The position numbers and the translations under genes were made by a program. From the NCBI GenBank assembly GCA_009377695.1, contig WHTP01000005.1, forward strand, positions 1-64,000: a stretch of 64,000 nt of DNA. Reading direction: 5' to 3'. The notes beneath the pieces were generated by a model. The model was not told the origin of the DNA and did not search any database. It was given only the letters and a program-made list of their open reading frames with translations. Positions 28,831-38,669 of the stretch are shown in pieces; the stretch's first letter is position 1, and every line of letters starts with the position of its first letter. This stretch comes from Hyphomicrobiales bacterium (GTDB lineage: Bacteria; Pseudomonadota; Alphaproteobacteria; Rhizobiales; Xanthobacteraceae).

Positions 28831-29167
28831 ACGTGGCGGTTCAGAAGTTCGCCGTACTTGGCGGCTGGATTGGTGCGGCTGGATCGGTAGCGAGTTTCTG
28901 CACCAAGGCCACACTAGTGTCCCGATTCCGAAGTTCGTCCATTTCGCAGCGACCTCTTATACGAACTTCGGAATCGAAGGACACTAGCAACTCATTGAAT
29001 CTAGTGTGGCTTTGGTCAGAAGTCCGCATGTCGGACTCGCCGCGAGAATGATGCGGACTTCTGAACCGCCACACTAGCAAGCTATCCGTGCCGGTGTCCC
29101 TTTGAATGCGAAGATCGCAAGGAGCATTTGCGGCAGGGCTGGGTGAACTTCGCATTCGGGACACTAG
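28831..29167. repeat. cluster of four CTAG-bounded hairpins (one complete composite repeat)
   Basis: 28914-28987 is hairpin 1 (tgtcccgattccgaagttcg / cgaacttcggaatc) and 29001-29077 is hairpin 2 (tgtggctttggtcagaagtc / gacttctgaaccgccaca). They are joined by the 13-nt linker caactcattgaat. To the left, 28831-28917 is a decayed extra hairpin 2 sharing the CTAG. To the right, 29092-29167 is a third type with core gaatgcgaag / cttcgcattc. The cluster fills the pdhB upstream gap, and the final CTAG holds the stop codon of the membrane-protein gene at 29164. Confidence 0.88.
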
Positions 29168-29460
29168 CGGGAAACCCGCGCGAGATTGGTCGCGACCGAC
29201 ACCGCCGACACGGCGACGATCAGGCAAGCGAAGAAGGCGACGAGCGCCTTGTTGACGGTTGAGGCATGGACGGCCGCCTCGCCTTGCAGGCGGCCGATGG
29301 CAAACGGCCAAGCGACGATCGCGCGCACCACGAGGCCGCGCTGCCCCGGCGTCCCGGATATTTCACGTAGCGTGCGGACGTAGAAGGTGGCGCCTACGAT
29401 CCAGCTGGCAACCGCTCCTGCAACGGCAAGACCGGCTACGATGTATGCAGCTTGAGCCAT
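29164..29460 (-). CDS. small two-TM membrane protein
   Basis: 98 residues with hydrophobic segments at about 3-28 (AAYIVAGLAVAGAVASWIVG) and 72-90 (LVAFFACLIVAVSAVSV), probably two membrane passes. Its ATG is 11 nt after the pdhA stop, so it belongs to the pdhA transcript. The TAG stop codon is inside the boundary CTAG of a repeat hairpin. Family not recognised. Confidence 0.7.
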   Translation of the reverse strand: MAQAAYIVAGLAVAGAVASWIVGATFYVRTLREISGTPGQRGLVVRAIVAWPFAIGRLQGEAAVHASTVNKALVAFFACLIVAVSAVSVATNLARVSR

Positions 29461-29471
29461 GCGCGTCCCGG

Positions 29472-30500
29472 TCAGGCGTACACGTCGGTGTAGAGCTCCG
29501 AGACGTCCGGCTCGGCGTCGTGGGTTGCGAACTCGGCCGCTTCATTGACAACCAGGCGCACTTCGGCGTCGATCTTCTTCAGTGCGTCCTCGCTGCTCCA
29601 CTTCTTCTGGAGCAATCGCGCACGCACCTGCTCGATCGGATCGTGCCCGGTCCGGTATTGATCGACCTCTTCCTTTGAGCGGTACTTCGCCGGGTCCGAC
29701 ATCGAATGACCGCGGTAGCGGTAGGTCAGCATTTCGAGAATGAGCGGTCCGTTGCCATCGCGGCACCATTTCACGGCCTTCTCGCCCGCCGCCTTGACCG
29801 CACGAATGTCCATGCCGTCGACCTGCTCGCCCGGGATGCCGTGCGCCGCCCCGCGGGTCGCCAGATTGGTCGTCGCGGAGGCGCGCGCGACCGACGTACC
29901 CATGCCGTACTGGTTGTTCTCGATGATGTAGATAATCGGCAGCTTCCAAAGCTTCGCCATGTTGAAGCTTTCGTAGACCTGCCCCTGATTGGCAGCGCCG
30001 TCGCCGAAATAGGTCAGGCTCACATTGTCGTTGCCGCGATACTTGTTGGCGAAGGCAAGGCCAGTGCCGAGCGGCACCTGCGCGGCGACGATTCCATGAC
30101 CGCCGAAGAAGCCCTTCTCGACGGAGAACATGTGCATCGAGCCGCCTTTGCCTTTGGAATAGCCGCCGCGGCGCCCCGTCAGTTCCGCCATGACGCCCTT
30201 CGGGTCCATGCCGCAGGCCAGCATGTGGCCGTGGTCGCGGTAGCCGGTGATGACCTGGTCGCCGTCCTTGAGCGACATCTGCATGCCAACGACGACCGCC
30301 TCCTGGCCGATATACAGGTGGCAGAACCCGCCAATCAGGCCCATGCCGTACATCTGGCCCGCCTTTTCCTCAAAGCGGCGGATCAGCAGCATGTCGCGCA
30401 ACGCTTTGAACTCCTGGTCTTTGGTCAGGTCCGGCGGCGCGCCCCGGTTGTCAGGCGCCTCGGGAACCGGCTGGGCGATTTTGCTGGTGGCGACTGCCAT
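29472..30500 (-). CDS. pdhA: pyruvate dehydrogenase E1 alpha
   Basis: 342 residues, ThDP-dependent decarboxylating subunit. The ThDP motif GDGAANQGQVYESFNMA and the phosphorylation-loop-like YRYRGHSMSDPAKYRSKEE-type region are visible. ATG 30500 has GAGGAG 5 nt upstream; an in-frame start at 30512 is less likely. First gene of the pdh cluster, downstream of ftsB and eno. Confidence 0.96.
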   Translation of the reverse strand: MAVATSKIAQPVPEAPDNRGAPPDLTKDQEFKALRDMLLIRRFEEKAGQMYGMGLIGGFCHLYIGQEAVVVGMQMSLKDGDQVITGYRDHGHMLACGMDPKGVMAELTGRRGGYSKGKGGSMHMFSVEKGFFGGHGIVAAQVPLGTGLAFANKYRGNDNVSLTYFGDGAANQGQVYESFNMAKLWKLPIIYIIENNQYGMGTSVARASATTNLATRGAAHGIPGEQVDGMDIRAVKAAGEKAVKWCRDGNGPLILEMLTYRYRGHSMSDPAKYRSKEEVDQYRTGHDPIEQVRARLLQKKWSSEDALKKIDAEVRLVVNEAAEFATHDAEPDVSELYTDVYA

Positions 30501-30635
30501 TGAGCTCCTCAACGAAATGCCGGCCCAGACTAGGCCATTGGCCGCCCTCCCTTAGCCGAAATCCCGGCGGGACGAAAGCGCAGCCGGTGGGCAAGCAGAT
30601 TGCTTTCGTTGAATAAACCCGCGCCGTTCCGGCTC

Positions 30636-30953
30636 CTACCGCCGTCGCAGCATCAGGGTGAGGTCGTTCGCGTCCACGTAGTTGAGCAGGGCCCGTGCCC
30701 GTTCGTCCAGCATGTCCGGATCGAGGCTTTGGGATTTCAGCAGGGCGACCCGTCGCTCCCATTGCTGGCGTTCGGACTTCAGCATATCCCGCTCGGAGGC
30801 CAGCCGCGCCATCTGAATGTCAAGCGCCTGCCGGGCCCGGATGCCGTGGTTGCCGGTATAGGCGTTGACGCCGAAATAGCCGATGAGCAGCGCCGCGCCA
30901 AGATAGAGGCCGAGAGCGGTGAGAACTGTTCTGAGTCGCCTGCGGGTGACCAT
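30636..30953 (-). CDS. ftsB: septum formation initiator FtsB/DivIC family
   Basis: 105 residues: short cytoplasmic Arg-rich N-terminus, one membrane segment (about 9-28) and a coiled coil (LDIQMARLASERDMLKSE, then WERRVALLKSQSLDPDML). It fits the FtsB/DivIC divisome protein. The position between eno and pdhA is the usual rhizobial context. ATG 30953 chosen; ATG 30968 is possible. Confidence 0.85.
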   Translation of the reverse strand: MVTRRRLRTVLTALGLYLGAALLIGYFGVNAYTGNHGIRARQALDIQMARLASERDMLKSERQQWERRVALLKSQSLDPDMLDERARALLNYVDANDLTLMLRRR

Positions 30954-30987
30954 TCCACGACCATGCAAGCCGCACGTTAAGGCAATC

Positions 30988-31803
30988 CTAATTGCTGGTC
31001 AGACGCCGCAGTCCAGCTTGCATCTCATTGAGCAGGAAGTTGCCAATTCTCTTCCCGCGGTTGCGAAGGAATTTGGTCGGTCCGGCGTCGACATAGTACG
31101 TCAGCAGGATGGAATCGCGCGTTTTGACGTCCGGCCCGACTGTATCAACGGAATGGTGGGTGTCGCGGTCGACCGCAAAGGCATAACCGGTATTCGGTGC
31201 GAAGGTCTTCTTCTCCACCGGCGGCCTGCTTCCGTCGGCAAGTTCCGCGTGGAAGATAGTGCCGATATGCGTCGTCGAATTGTCTGTCGGCAGGTAGAAC
31301 TGAACGGTGATGCCCTTCGAGGCGTGATCGGAATGGATATTGATGCTGTAGCCCGGTCCGTCACGCGTCAGGGTTGGAATCGGATAAAAACCGACGGCGG
31401 CATATTTCGGCCCGAACCGCCGTGCCAAGGCCGGCGCGAGCTTGCGAACCATTGCGTCGGATACCTCGCACGAACACAAGGCCGCACCGACGAGACTCCA
31501 AAGCCCACGCTGCTCGGCCGGCAGGCCCCGGATGTATTCCGGAAACAGGTCGATCTTGGCGCGCGTCACCGTGCCATCCGCAAGGATGTCGTCCTTTCGG
31601 CTGCTGCGGCGGTACGAGGTCGTGCGCGGCATAGCGGCAAGCATCGCGCGATAGACGTCGTCCGGGAACACGCGATCGAATTCGAGATGAAAGAATGGCT
31701 GCTGTTTCACGCGCGCCGCCTCGACCGACGCCGCGACGAAGCGGCTCAGATCGCTGATAGTCCCCCGCCGTTCGCTCCCCTGCCGAATTGTCGACTGATC
31801 CAT
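30988..31803 (-). CDS. 2OG-Fe(II) oxygenase-like protein
   Basis: 271 residues. The C-terminal half has a double-stranded beta-helix signature: Fe ligands in NIHSDHASKG (HxD) and the distal His in DTHHSVD, followed by TRDSILLTYY with an Arg suited to bind 2-oxoglutarate. This suggests a hydroxylase. The substrate is unknown. It lies between ftsB and eno on the same strand. Confidence 0.7.
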   Translation of the reverse strand: MDQSTIRQGSERRGTISDLSRFVAASVEAARVKQQPFFHLEFDRVFPDDVYRAMLAAMPRTTSYRRSSRKDDILADGTVTRAKIDLFPEYIRGLPAEQRGLWSLVGAALCSCEVSDAMVRKLAPALARRFGPKYAAVGFYPIPTLTRDGPGYSINIHSDHASKGITVQFYLPTDNSTTHIGTIFHAELADGSRPPVEKKTFAPNTGYAFAVDRDTHHSVDTVGPDVKTRDSILLTYYVDAGPTKFLRNRGKRIGNFLLNEMQAGLRRLTSN

Positions 31804-31886
31804 CCTGTTCGTCCCGGCAAAGACGGTCGCAAGATCTCCGCACCAAGCGCTTCAGGGTGCATGCGGATCGCGGTCGCGACAAGACC

Positions 31887-33197
<1,311 letters not shown>

Positions 33198-33299
33198 CTA
33201 GTGTCCCGATTCCGAAGTTCGCACCGTTTTGCAGCGGCCTCTTATACGAACTTCGGAATCGAAGGACACTAGCAACTCGTTGAATCTAGTGTGGCTTCT
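33198..33299. repeat. CTAG-bounded repeat: hairpin 1 complete, hairpin 2 truncated
   Basis: Hairpin 1 spans 33198-33272 with CTAG at both ends and arms tgtcccgattccgaagttcg / cgaacttcggaatc. The linker caactcgttgaat follows (33273-33285), then CTAGTGTGGCTT (33286 on), after which the second hairpin is cut off. It lies in the divergent gap between eno and the PH-domain gene. Confidence 0.87.
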
Positions 33300-33388
33300 C
33301 TACAGGATTGGCTGTCGCCGCGCAAAGCACCGCAAGCGGTGGTACCGCCCGCCCGGGTCCATTATCTTAGCAGGCAGGAGAGTCTCAG

Positions 33389-33859
33389 ATGAGCTACGTC
33401 AAGCGCGTCCTGCAGCCGGGAGAGGTGGTGCGCCACACCGCGACGATTCACTGGATCGTCTATTGGCCGGGAGTGCTCCTCATGCTCGCGGCAGCCGCTG
33501 TTCTCATTTGGGCGAGATTCCTGCCCCAAAACATGCTGATCTGGTTGCAAGGACTCGCCGGCCTCTTGACCGTCGTCGCTCTGTTTCTGCTGATCCGCGA
33601 ATGGTTCGGATGGTGGACGACCGAAGTCGCTGTGACCAACCTGCGGGTCATTTACAAGACCGGCTTCATCAACCGTCGGACCAACGAAATGAACATGGAC
33701 AAGGTCGAGAGCGTGCAGGTCGACCAGTCCATTCTCGGGCGCATCCTGGACTACGGCACGGTAACCATCACGGGTACCGGCGTTGGCCTCGAGACATTGA
33801 CGGGCGTCGCACAACCGATCGATCTCCGAAACAGCATCACCGCAGTTGCAAGCCACTGA
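33389..33859 (+). CDS. PH-domain (bPH2/YdbT-like) membrane protein
   Basis: 156 residues with two hydrophobic segments (about 22-45 and 52-70), followed by a bacterial PH domain: [33 protein letters not shown]-type, then GTVTITGTG. The family (PF03703) is membrane-associated with no fixed function. GGAGAG lies 8 nt before ATG 33389. The stop is 1 nt before the queF ATG. Confidence 0.85.
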   Translation: MSYVKRVLQPGEVVRHTATIHWIVYWPGVLLMLAAAAVLIWARFLPQNMLIWLQGLAGLLTVVALFLLIREWFGWWTTEVAVTNLRVIYKTGFINRRTNEMNMDKVESVQVDQSILGRILDYGTVTITGTGVGLETLTGVAQPIDLRNSITAVASH

Positions 33860-33860
33860 G

Positions 33861-34328
33861 ATGGCCAAATCCCCTGATCACAAATCCCTCCGTCACCTCG
33901 GCAAGCCAAGCGCGCTCCCCGTCTCGCCCGCAGAGGCCGTGCTCGATCGCGTGCCGAATCCGCACAGCGACAGCAATTTCGTCGCGCGCTTCACAGCGCC
34001 CGAATTCACGACGCTCTGTCCGATCACCGCGCAGCCCGATTTCGCGCATCTCGTCATCGACTACGTGCCCGGCAAATGGCTGGTCGAGTCGAAGTCGCTG
34101 AAGCTCTACCTCACCAGCTATCGCAATCACGGCGCATTCCACGAAGATTGCACCGTCGCGATCGGCAAGCGGCTCTTTGCGTTGCTGAAGCCCAAATGGC
34201 TGCGCATCGGCGGTTACTGGTATCCGCGCGGCGGGATGCCCATCGACGTGTTCTGGCAGGCCGGCAGATTGCCCAACGACGTGTGGATACCCGATCAGGG
34301 TGTCGCGCCCTACCGAGGACGAGGTTAG
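33861..34328 (+). CDS. queF: NADPH-dependent 7-cyano-7-deazaguanine reductase QueF
   Basis: 155 residues, reduces preQ0 to preQ1 in queuosine synthesis. The catalytic Cys lies in [36 protein letters not shown] is the QueF NADPH/substrate signature. ATG 33861 follows the PH gene by 1 nt. The TAG stop is the boundary of the adjacent repeat (TTAG at 34325-34328). Confidence 0.95.
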   Translation: MAKSPDHKSLRHLGKPSALPVSPAEAVLDRVPNPHSDSNFVARFTAPEFTTLCPITAQPDFAHLVIDYVPGKWLVESKSLKLYLTSYRNHGAFHEDCTVAIGKRLFALLKPKWLRIGGYWYPRGGMPIDVFWQAGRLPNDVWIPDQGVAPYRGRG

Positions 34329-34492
34329 TGGTCCGATTCTAACATTCGCATCCCTTCTCAGCGGGCGACTTTGCGAATGTTGGAATCAAAGGACCACTAG
34401 CAAATATAAGCTGCTAGTGGAGTTTTGGATTTGACATTCGCTTTGCGAGTCTGCGGTCAACGGGGTAGCGAATGTCAAATCCACTCCACTAG
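34325..34492. repeat. CTAG-bounded composite repeat, diverged type, between queF and thiE
   Basis: Hairpin 1 at 34325-34400 has arms tggtccgattctaacattcgc / gcgaatgttggaatc, and hairpin 2 at 34414-34492 has arms tttgacattcgct / agcgaatgtcaaat. A 13-nt linker (caaatataagctg) joins them. Both arms differ from the 28.9-kb copy at matching positions, so pairing is preserved. The two outer ends supply the stop codons of the convergent genes queF (+) and thiE (-). Confidence 0.88.
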
Positions 34493-35109
34493 CGCGTAAC
34501 CGTCGCCAGCAGCGCCTTCGTCTCTTGGGCGGGATCGGCGGCGCGCATGATCGAGCCCATCACCGCAATACCAGCAACACCGACGGCCAGCACTTCGGCG
34601 GCGCGCATGGCGTTGAGACCGCCAATCGCGACCAACGGCACGCGCGCACTGCGGGCGAGATCGGCCAGGCCTTTGCGGCCGATCTCGGGTCCGTAGCCGG
34701 GTTTGCTGGCGGTCTCGTAGGCCGGTCCGGCAATCGCGTAATCGGCGATCGCCGGATCGACCGTAGCCGCCTCGGTCGCCGTATGGATCGAAACGCCGAT
34801 CAGCTTGCCAGGACCGAGCAGCTTTCGGCTGGCCGCAGCATCGCCGCCCGCCGAGACGTGCACACCGTCAGCGCCGGCAGCCTTCGCCAGGGCCGCATCT
34901 CCGTGCAAGGTCAAGCGTGCGCCATTGCGGCGCGCGATTGGCAGCAGCATGCGCACCAATGCAATCTGGTCGTCCTCAGGCAGGTCCTTCTCGCGCACGC
35001 TCACCCAGCGGCAGCCGGCGGCAAGCGCTCCCGCCACCACTTCGACCAGCGGTTTGCGTGCCTGACGGCGGTCGGTCACCAGGAGCAGCGGCGGCTGTGG
35101 AAGCCTCAC
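34489..35109 (-). CDS. thiE: thiamine-phosphate synthase ThiE
   Basis: 206 residues, couples the thiazole and pyrimidine moieties. LLLVTDRRQ at the N-terminus, [31 protein letters not shown] and a C-terminal [29 protein letters not shown]-type phosphate loop are diagnostic. I start at GTG 35109, which overlaps the thiG stop (GTGA); the long upstream extension is a thiG shadow. Its TAG stop falls in the repeat's boundary CTAG. Confidence 0.92.
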   Translation of the reverse strand: MRLPQPPLLLVTDRRQARKPLVEVVAGALAAGCRWVSVREKDLPEDDQIALVRMLLPIARRNGARLTLHGDAALAKAAGADGVHVSAGGDAAASRKLLGPGKLIGVSIHTATEAATVDPAIADYAIAGPAYETASKPGYGPEIGRKGLADLARSARVPLVAIGGLNAMRAAEVLAVGVAGIAVMGSIMRAADPAQETKALLATVTR

Positions 35110-35876
35110 GTTCCGACGAGGCCGAATTGCGGGCTCGACGGCTCCGCATGGGCGATCTTCGGAATGCGACCGGCAAGCCGCGCCGCGCGCCCGCCTTCGA
35201 CGGCCGCGCGCATGCCCGACGCCATCAGGACGGGGTCCTGCGCCTTCGACACCGCCGTGTTGAGGAGCACCGCCGAGCAGCCGAGCTCCATCGCGAGCGC
35301 AGCGTCGGACGCCGTTCCAATGCCGGCATCGAGCACCACCGGGACCGGCGAGCGCGCGCAGACGAGTTCGATAAGATGCGGATTCGAAATGCCGAGTCCC
35401 GATCCGATCGGCGAGCCGAGCGGCATGACAGCGGCGGCGCCCGCATCCGCGAGCTTGCGGCATACCACCGGATCCTCGGTGCAGTACGGCAGCACGATGA
35501 AGCCTTTCGCAACCAACGCTTCGGTCGCCTTGATCAACTCTTCGGTATCGGGGTAGAGCAGTTCGCGATCCCCGATCACTTCGATCTTCACCCAGTTGGT
35601 GCCGAGCGCCTCGCGTGCCAGCTCGGCGGTGAGGATCGCGTCCTTGGCGGTCTGGCAGCCTGCCGTGTTGGGCAGGAAGTTGATGTGTTTCGGGATCAGG
35701 TCGACCAGGCTCTCATCGTCGCCCGCCAGGCTGATGCGCCGGACCGACGCGGTCACCATTTCGCTCCCGCTCGCCGCGATCGAGTCGAGCATGATCTTGC
35801 GGTTCGGATAGCCGGCAGTGCCGAGGAACAGGCGAGACCGAAACTCGCGGCCGGCGATGATCAATGGATCGGACAT
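35106..35876 (-). CDS. thiG: thiazole synthase ThiG
   Basis: 256 residues, forms the thiazole phosphate with ThiS-thiocarboxylate and dehydroglycine. [12 protein letters not shown], the Schiff-base Lys in [22 protein letters not shown] and [13 protein letters not shown] are visible. Start ATG 35876 (MSDPLIIAG). Third gene of thiO-thiS-thiG-thiE under the TPP riboswitch. Confidence 0.95.
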   Translation of the reverse strand: MSDPLIIAGREFRSRLFLGTAGYPNRKIMLDSIAASGSEMVTASVRRISLAGDDESLVDLIPKHINFLPNTAGCQTAKDAILTAELAREALGTNWVKIEVIGDRELLYPDTEELIKATEALVAKGFIVLPYCTEDPVVCRKLADAGAAAVMPLGSPIGSGLGISNPHLIELVCARSPVPVVLDAGIGTASDAALAMELGCSAVLLNTAVSKAQDPVLMASGMRAAVEGGRAARLAGRIPKIAHAEPSSPQFGLVGT

Positions 35877-35886
35877 TGCAACAACT

Positions 35887-35929
35887 CCCAAGTCTCGAAT
35901 CCCAGGTCTCGAAATTCCAAGTCTCGAAC
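35887..35929. repeat. three 14-15-bp direct repeats between thiS and thiG
   Basis: Three consecutive units, cccaagtctcgaat, cccaggtctcgaaat and tccaagtctcgaac, fill the 55-nt gap between thiS and thiG, just before the thiG start on the minus strand. They may be a slippage product; no function is evident. Confidence 0.7.
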
Positions 35930-35931
35930 GG

Positions 35932-36156
35932 TCAACCGCCCTGCCGGGCGCGCACGATTTCAACGCTGTCGCCGGCATTCAGCGGCGTCGCCGGCCACTC
36001 AGCCCGTGGGACGACCGCACCGTTGAGCGCGACCGCAATCCCCTTCTGACTGGTGTCGACGGCCTTCTGGTCGAGCAGAGCGGCGAGCGTCGTGACGTTC
36101 AGCGGCTCGTCCTGGCCGTTAACACGAATCCGAGCGTTGAGCGTGGTTTGCGTCAT
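35932..36156 (-). CDS. thiS: sulfur carrier protein ThiS
   Basis: 74 residues, ubiquitin-like carrier with the essential C-terminal Gly-Gly (RARQGG). The interior has [15 protein letters not shown] and [13 protein letters not shown] 36156 gives the usual family length; the ORF overlaps nothing essential of thiO, which stops at 36167. Confidence 0.95.
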   Translation of the reverse strand: MTQTTLNARIRVNGQDEPLNVTTLAALLDQKAVDTSQKGIAVALNGAVVPRAEWPATPLNAGDSVEIVRARQGG

Positions 36157-36166
36157 AGCTTTGATC

Positions 36167-37330
36167 CTATTCAGCAGCCCGTGGCGGCGCAAAGCGGTCG
36201 ATACCGAATGGCCGGATTGCCGGATCGATCGTGCCTTCCAGCACCAGCCTCGCAACCGCATCGACCGTGACCGGCGTGAGCAAAATCCCGTTGCGATGAT
36301 GGCCGGTGGCGTAAATCAACCCTTGCGCCGGACCAGGCCCGACGATCGGTGCATCGTCGCGACTGCCCGGCCGATGTCCGACCCACATTTCGTCGATCGG
36401 AAGCTCCTCGATCGCGGGCACCGCCCGCCATGCGGCCTCGAGCAACGTCAACAGTCCACCGGCAGTCAGCGACGTGTCGAACGCCTTCTCCTCGACCGTC
36501 GCGCCAACAATCAGGCGACCGTCAAGACGCGGGACCATGTAGACGCCGGGCGCCCAGATCACATGCGTGGTGAGTGGTGCAGCAGAGTCCATCTTGAGCG
36601 CGAGCATCTGGCCCTTGATCGGTCGCACCGGCGGACGCTGCTCGGGCGCTAGCCCTGCAATCCCGCGCGACCAGGCGCCTGCGGCCAGTACCACGACGTC
36701 GGCGTCGACCTTGACGCCGTCGGCAAGCATCACGCCATCAACACGGCCGCCGACGATCGACATCTCTTTGACCGGCTTGTGCTCGTGGATGCGCGCGCCG
36801 ACAGCTTCAGCCGCCGCGCGCAGCCCAGCGGCGAGCTTGCGGTTGTCGACCTGATGGTCCTCCGGGCTCCATACCGCGCCCGCGAGTTTGCCGGCAAGGT
36901 GCGGCTCGCGGCGGCGTGTCTCGGCGGCGGAAATCCACTCCAGCGGCAAGCCAAGCTTCTTCTGATGCGTCAAATGGTGGTGGATGCGCGCCTGATCGTC
37001 GGCGGTCAGCGCAACGACCAGCGTTCCCTCTTGGCGTAGCTCGACATCGATGCCGGAGGCTTTCAACAATTCGGCGGCGAAGGCCGGCCACTGCGCCTGG
37101 CTCTCGCGTCCGAGCGCCACCAGCGCGTCCTCCCCAGGCTCGGCTTCGCAGCAGGCGGCCAGCATACCGGCCGCGGCATGGCTCGCACCCTTGCCCGCGG
37201 GGCCGCGATCGAAGACGTCGACGCGCGCGCCCTGGGCGGCCAGGCGCCAGGCAATGCCCAAGCCGATCACGCCGGCGCCGATGATGGCGACCTTGGGCGA
37301 TTTGCCGAAGCGTGCGGAACTTGACGTCAA
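36167..37330 (-). CDS. thiO: glycine oxidase ThiO
   Basis: 387 residues, FAD amine oxidase making dehydroglycine for thiazole synthesis. FAD-binding KVAIIGAGVIGLGIAWRLA, ASHAAAGMLA and a C-terminal ATGHHRNGILLTP are characteristic. The start is TTG 37330 with AAGGGAGC 7-8 nt upstream; that ribosome-binding site belongs to the 3' side of the TPP riboswitch. Confidence 0.93.
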   Translation of the reverse strand: MTSSSARFGKSPKVAIIGAGVIGLGIAWRLAAQGARVDVFDRGPAGKGASHAAAGMLAACCEAEPGEDALVALGRESQAQWPAFAAELLKASGIDVELRQEGTLVVALTADDQARIHHHLTHQKKLGLPLEWISAAETRRREPHLAGKLAGAVWSPEDHQVDNRKLAAGLRAAAEAVGARIHEHKPVKEMSIVGGRVDGVMLADGVKVDADVVVLAAGAWSRGIAGLAPEQRPPVRPIKGQMLALKMDSAAPLTTHVIWAPGVYMVPRLDGRLIVGATVEEKAFDTSLTAGGLLTLLEAAWRAVPAIEELPIDEMWVGHRPGSRDDAPIVGPGPAQGLIYATGHHRNGILLTPVTVDAVARLVLEGTIDPAIRPFGIDRFAPPRAAE

Positions 37331-37333
37331 GAG

Positions 37334-37410
37334 GCTGCTCCCTTCGCTGGCATGACCCAGACAGGTTCAGTGGGTGTGATCTCAGCCGCGATCCGCGGCA
37401 CCCCAGGCCG
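37334..37410 (-). promoter_or_regulatory. TPP riboswitch (THI element)
   Basis: Read on the minus strand, the segment contains GGGGTGCC, GGCTGAGATCACACCC, then GAACCTGTCTGGGT and ATGCCAGCGAAGGGAGC in the order and spacing of the THI box. The terminal AAGGGAG is also the thiO ribosome-binding site, so ligand binding probably blocks translation initiation. It controls thiO-thiS-thiG-thiE. Confidence 0.95.
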
Positions 37411-37456
37411 TATGCCTTCATAATGGGCGTTTTGGTGCGGTTCCACAAGTCCGCTG

Positions 37457-38596
37457 TCAAGTCGTGGAAGGAGGGTTGCGCAGCCGCAGGAAGCGCGAGC
37501 AGACGATCGCGATCACGATGATGACCCCTGATCCGAGGAACATCAGCAGTTCCAGGCTGCCGTGCGCGTAGCCGTAGCCGTAAAGGACCGGGCCGGTCGC
37601 CTGCCCCATGAAGAAGAAGCTCGAATGTACCGAGGTGGCAGCGCCGCGCGCGGTCGATGACAGGTCGGTCACGTGCACCTGGATGCAGCCGTGCAGCAGG
37701 TAGAAGCCAAACCCGAAGATTCCGAAGATCGCCACCTGGGCATACCACGGGAAATGCATGGCCGCGAGGCTGAGTGCAATTGCGCCCAATGAGCCTCCGA
37801 TCAGCATCAGCCGCCGCTCCGGAAAACGAGCGACGAGTGCCGGAACCGACAGCGAATAGATCACGCCGCCTGCACCGAAGGCTGCAATCACCAGTCCAGC
37901 GATCGAAGCTCGCGCTTCACCTCCGACGAGCAGGAGGATCGCGACATATGGGAAGATGCCGTGAATGAAGATACCTTCGAAGAAGACCGAGCCGAAGCAG
38001 AATTTGGCGCGCGGGTCTGCGAAGATTCCGCGATAATTCTCCTTAACCGCGGATAGATTGAACACGGGCCGCGGCTTCGGCACCGGAAAGCCGCGCAAGA
38101 TAACGAACGCGGCGACGGTGATCGTCAGGCCGAACAGCCCGATCACCGCGAATATTCCGCGCCAGCCGAACAGGTCGGCGATCACGCCGGCAATGGCGGC
38201 GCCGAGCACGTTGCCGGTCAGGCCGACCGCCAACAGCCGGCCGATCATGATTTGTCGCTGGTGGATCGGCACGAGGTCGCCGACCAATGCCATCGCGACC
38301 GGGAAAATGCCGCCAGCAACCAGGCCGGCTACGACGCGCATGCCAAACACCAATGAGAAGCTGGTTGCGATCGCGCACACCAACGCGGTGATCGAGACGA
38401 CCAGCAGGCTCAGGTTCATGAGCCGCGTCTTGCCGAAGAAATCGGCGATAGTGCCGAGCACGGGCTGCGTCAGCGCGTAAGGCAAGGTGAATGCAGTCGA
38501 GAGCAAGGCGGCGGTTTTCAAGTCGACCGCAAGATCGGTTGCGATCTGCGGCACGACCGGATCGACGACGCGGCTGAACAGCGTCGACGCAAACAC
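37457..38596 (-). CDS. MFS transporter (start codon unresolved)
   Basis: At least 379 residues with about 11-12 membrane segments, of the drug/metabolite MFS type (FFGKTRLMNLSL after TM2, GGIFPVAMALVGDLVP). GTG 38596 is the first normal start codon, but it lies inside TM1. Codons 38597-38626 upstream read PPVLNIVFLVV in frame, completing TM1, and no ATG/GTG/TTG occurs between there and the kdsA stop. The true start may be a rare codon (ATC/ATT/CTG), or the 5' end is damaged. Substrate unknown. Confidence 0.8.
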   Translation of the reverse strand: MFASTLFSRVVDPVVPQIATDLAVDLKTAALLSTAFTLPYALTQPVLGTIADFFGKTRLMNLSLLVVSITALVCAIATSFSLVFGMRVVAGLVAGGIFPVAMALVGDLVPIHQRQIMIGRLLAVGLTGNVLGAAIAGVIADLFGWRGIFAVIGLFGLTITVAAFVILRGFPVPKPRPVFNLSAVKENYRGIFADPRAKFCFGSVFFEGIFIHGIFPYVAILLLVGGEARASIAGLVIAAFGAGGVIYSLSVPALVARFPERRLMLIGGSLGAIALSLAAMHFPWYAQVAIFGIFGFGFYLLHGCIQVHVTDLSSTARGAATSVHSSFFFMGQATGPVLYGYGYAHGSLELLMFLGSGVIIVIAIVCSRFLRLRNPPSTT

Positions 38597-38669
38597 GACC
38601 AGGAAGACAATGTTGAGGACGGGTGGGATGGCAGTGCTCTTGATGATGCGGCAGATTATTTGCGGTAGA

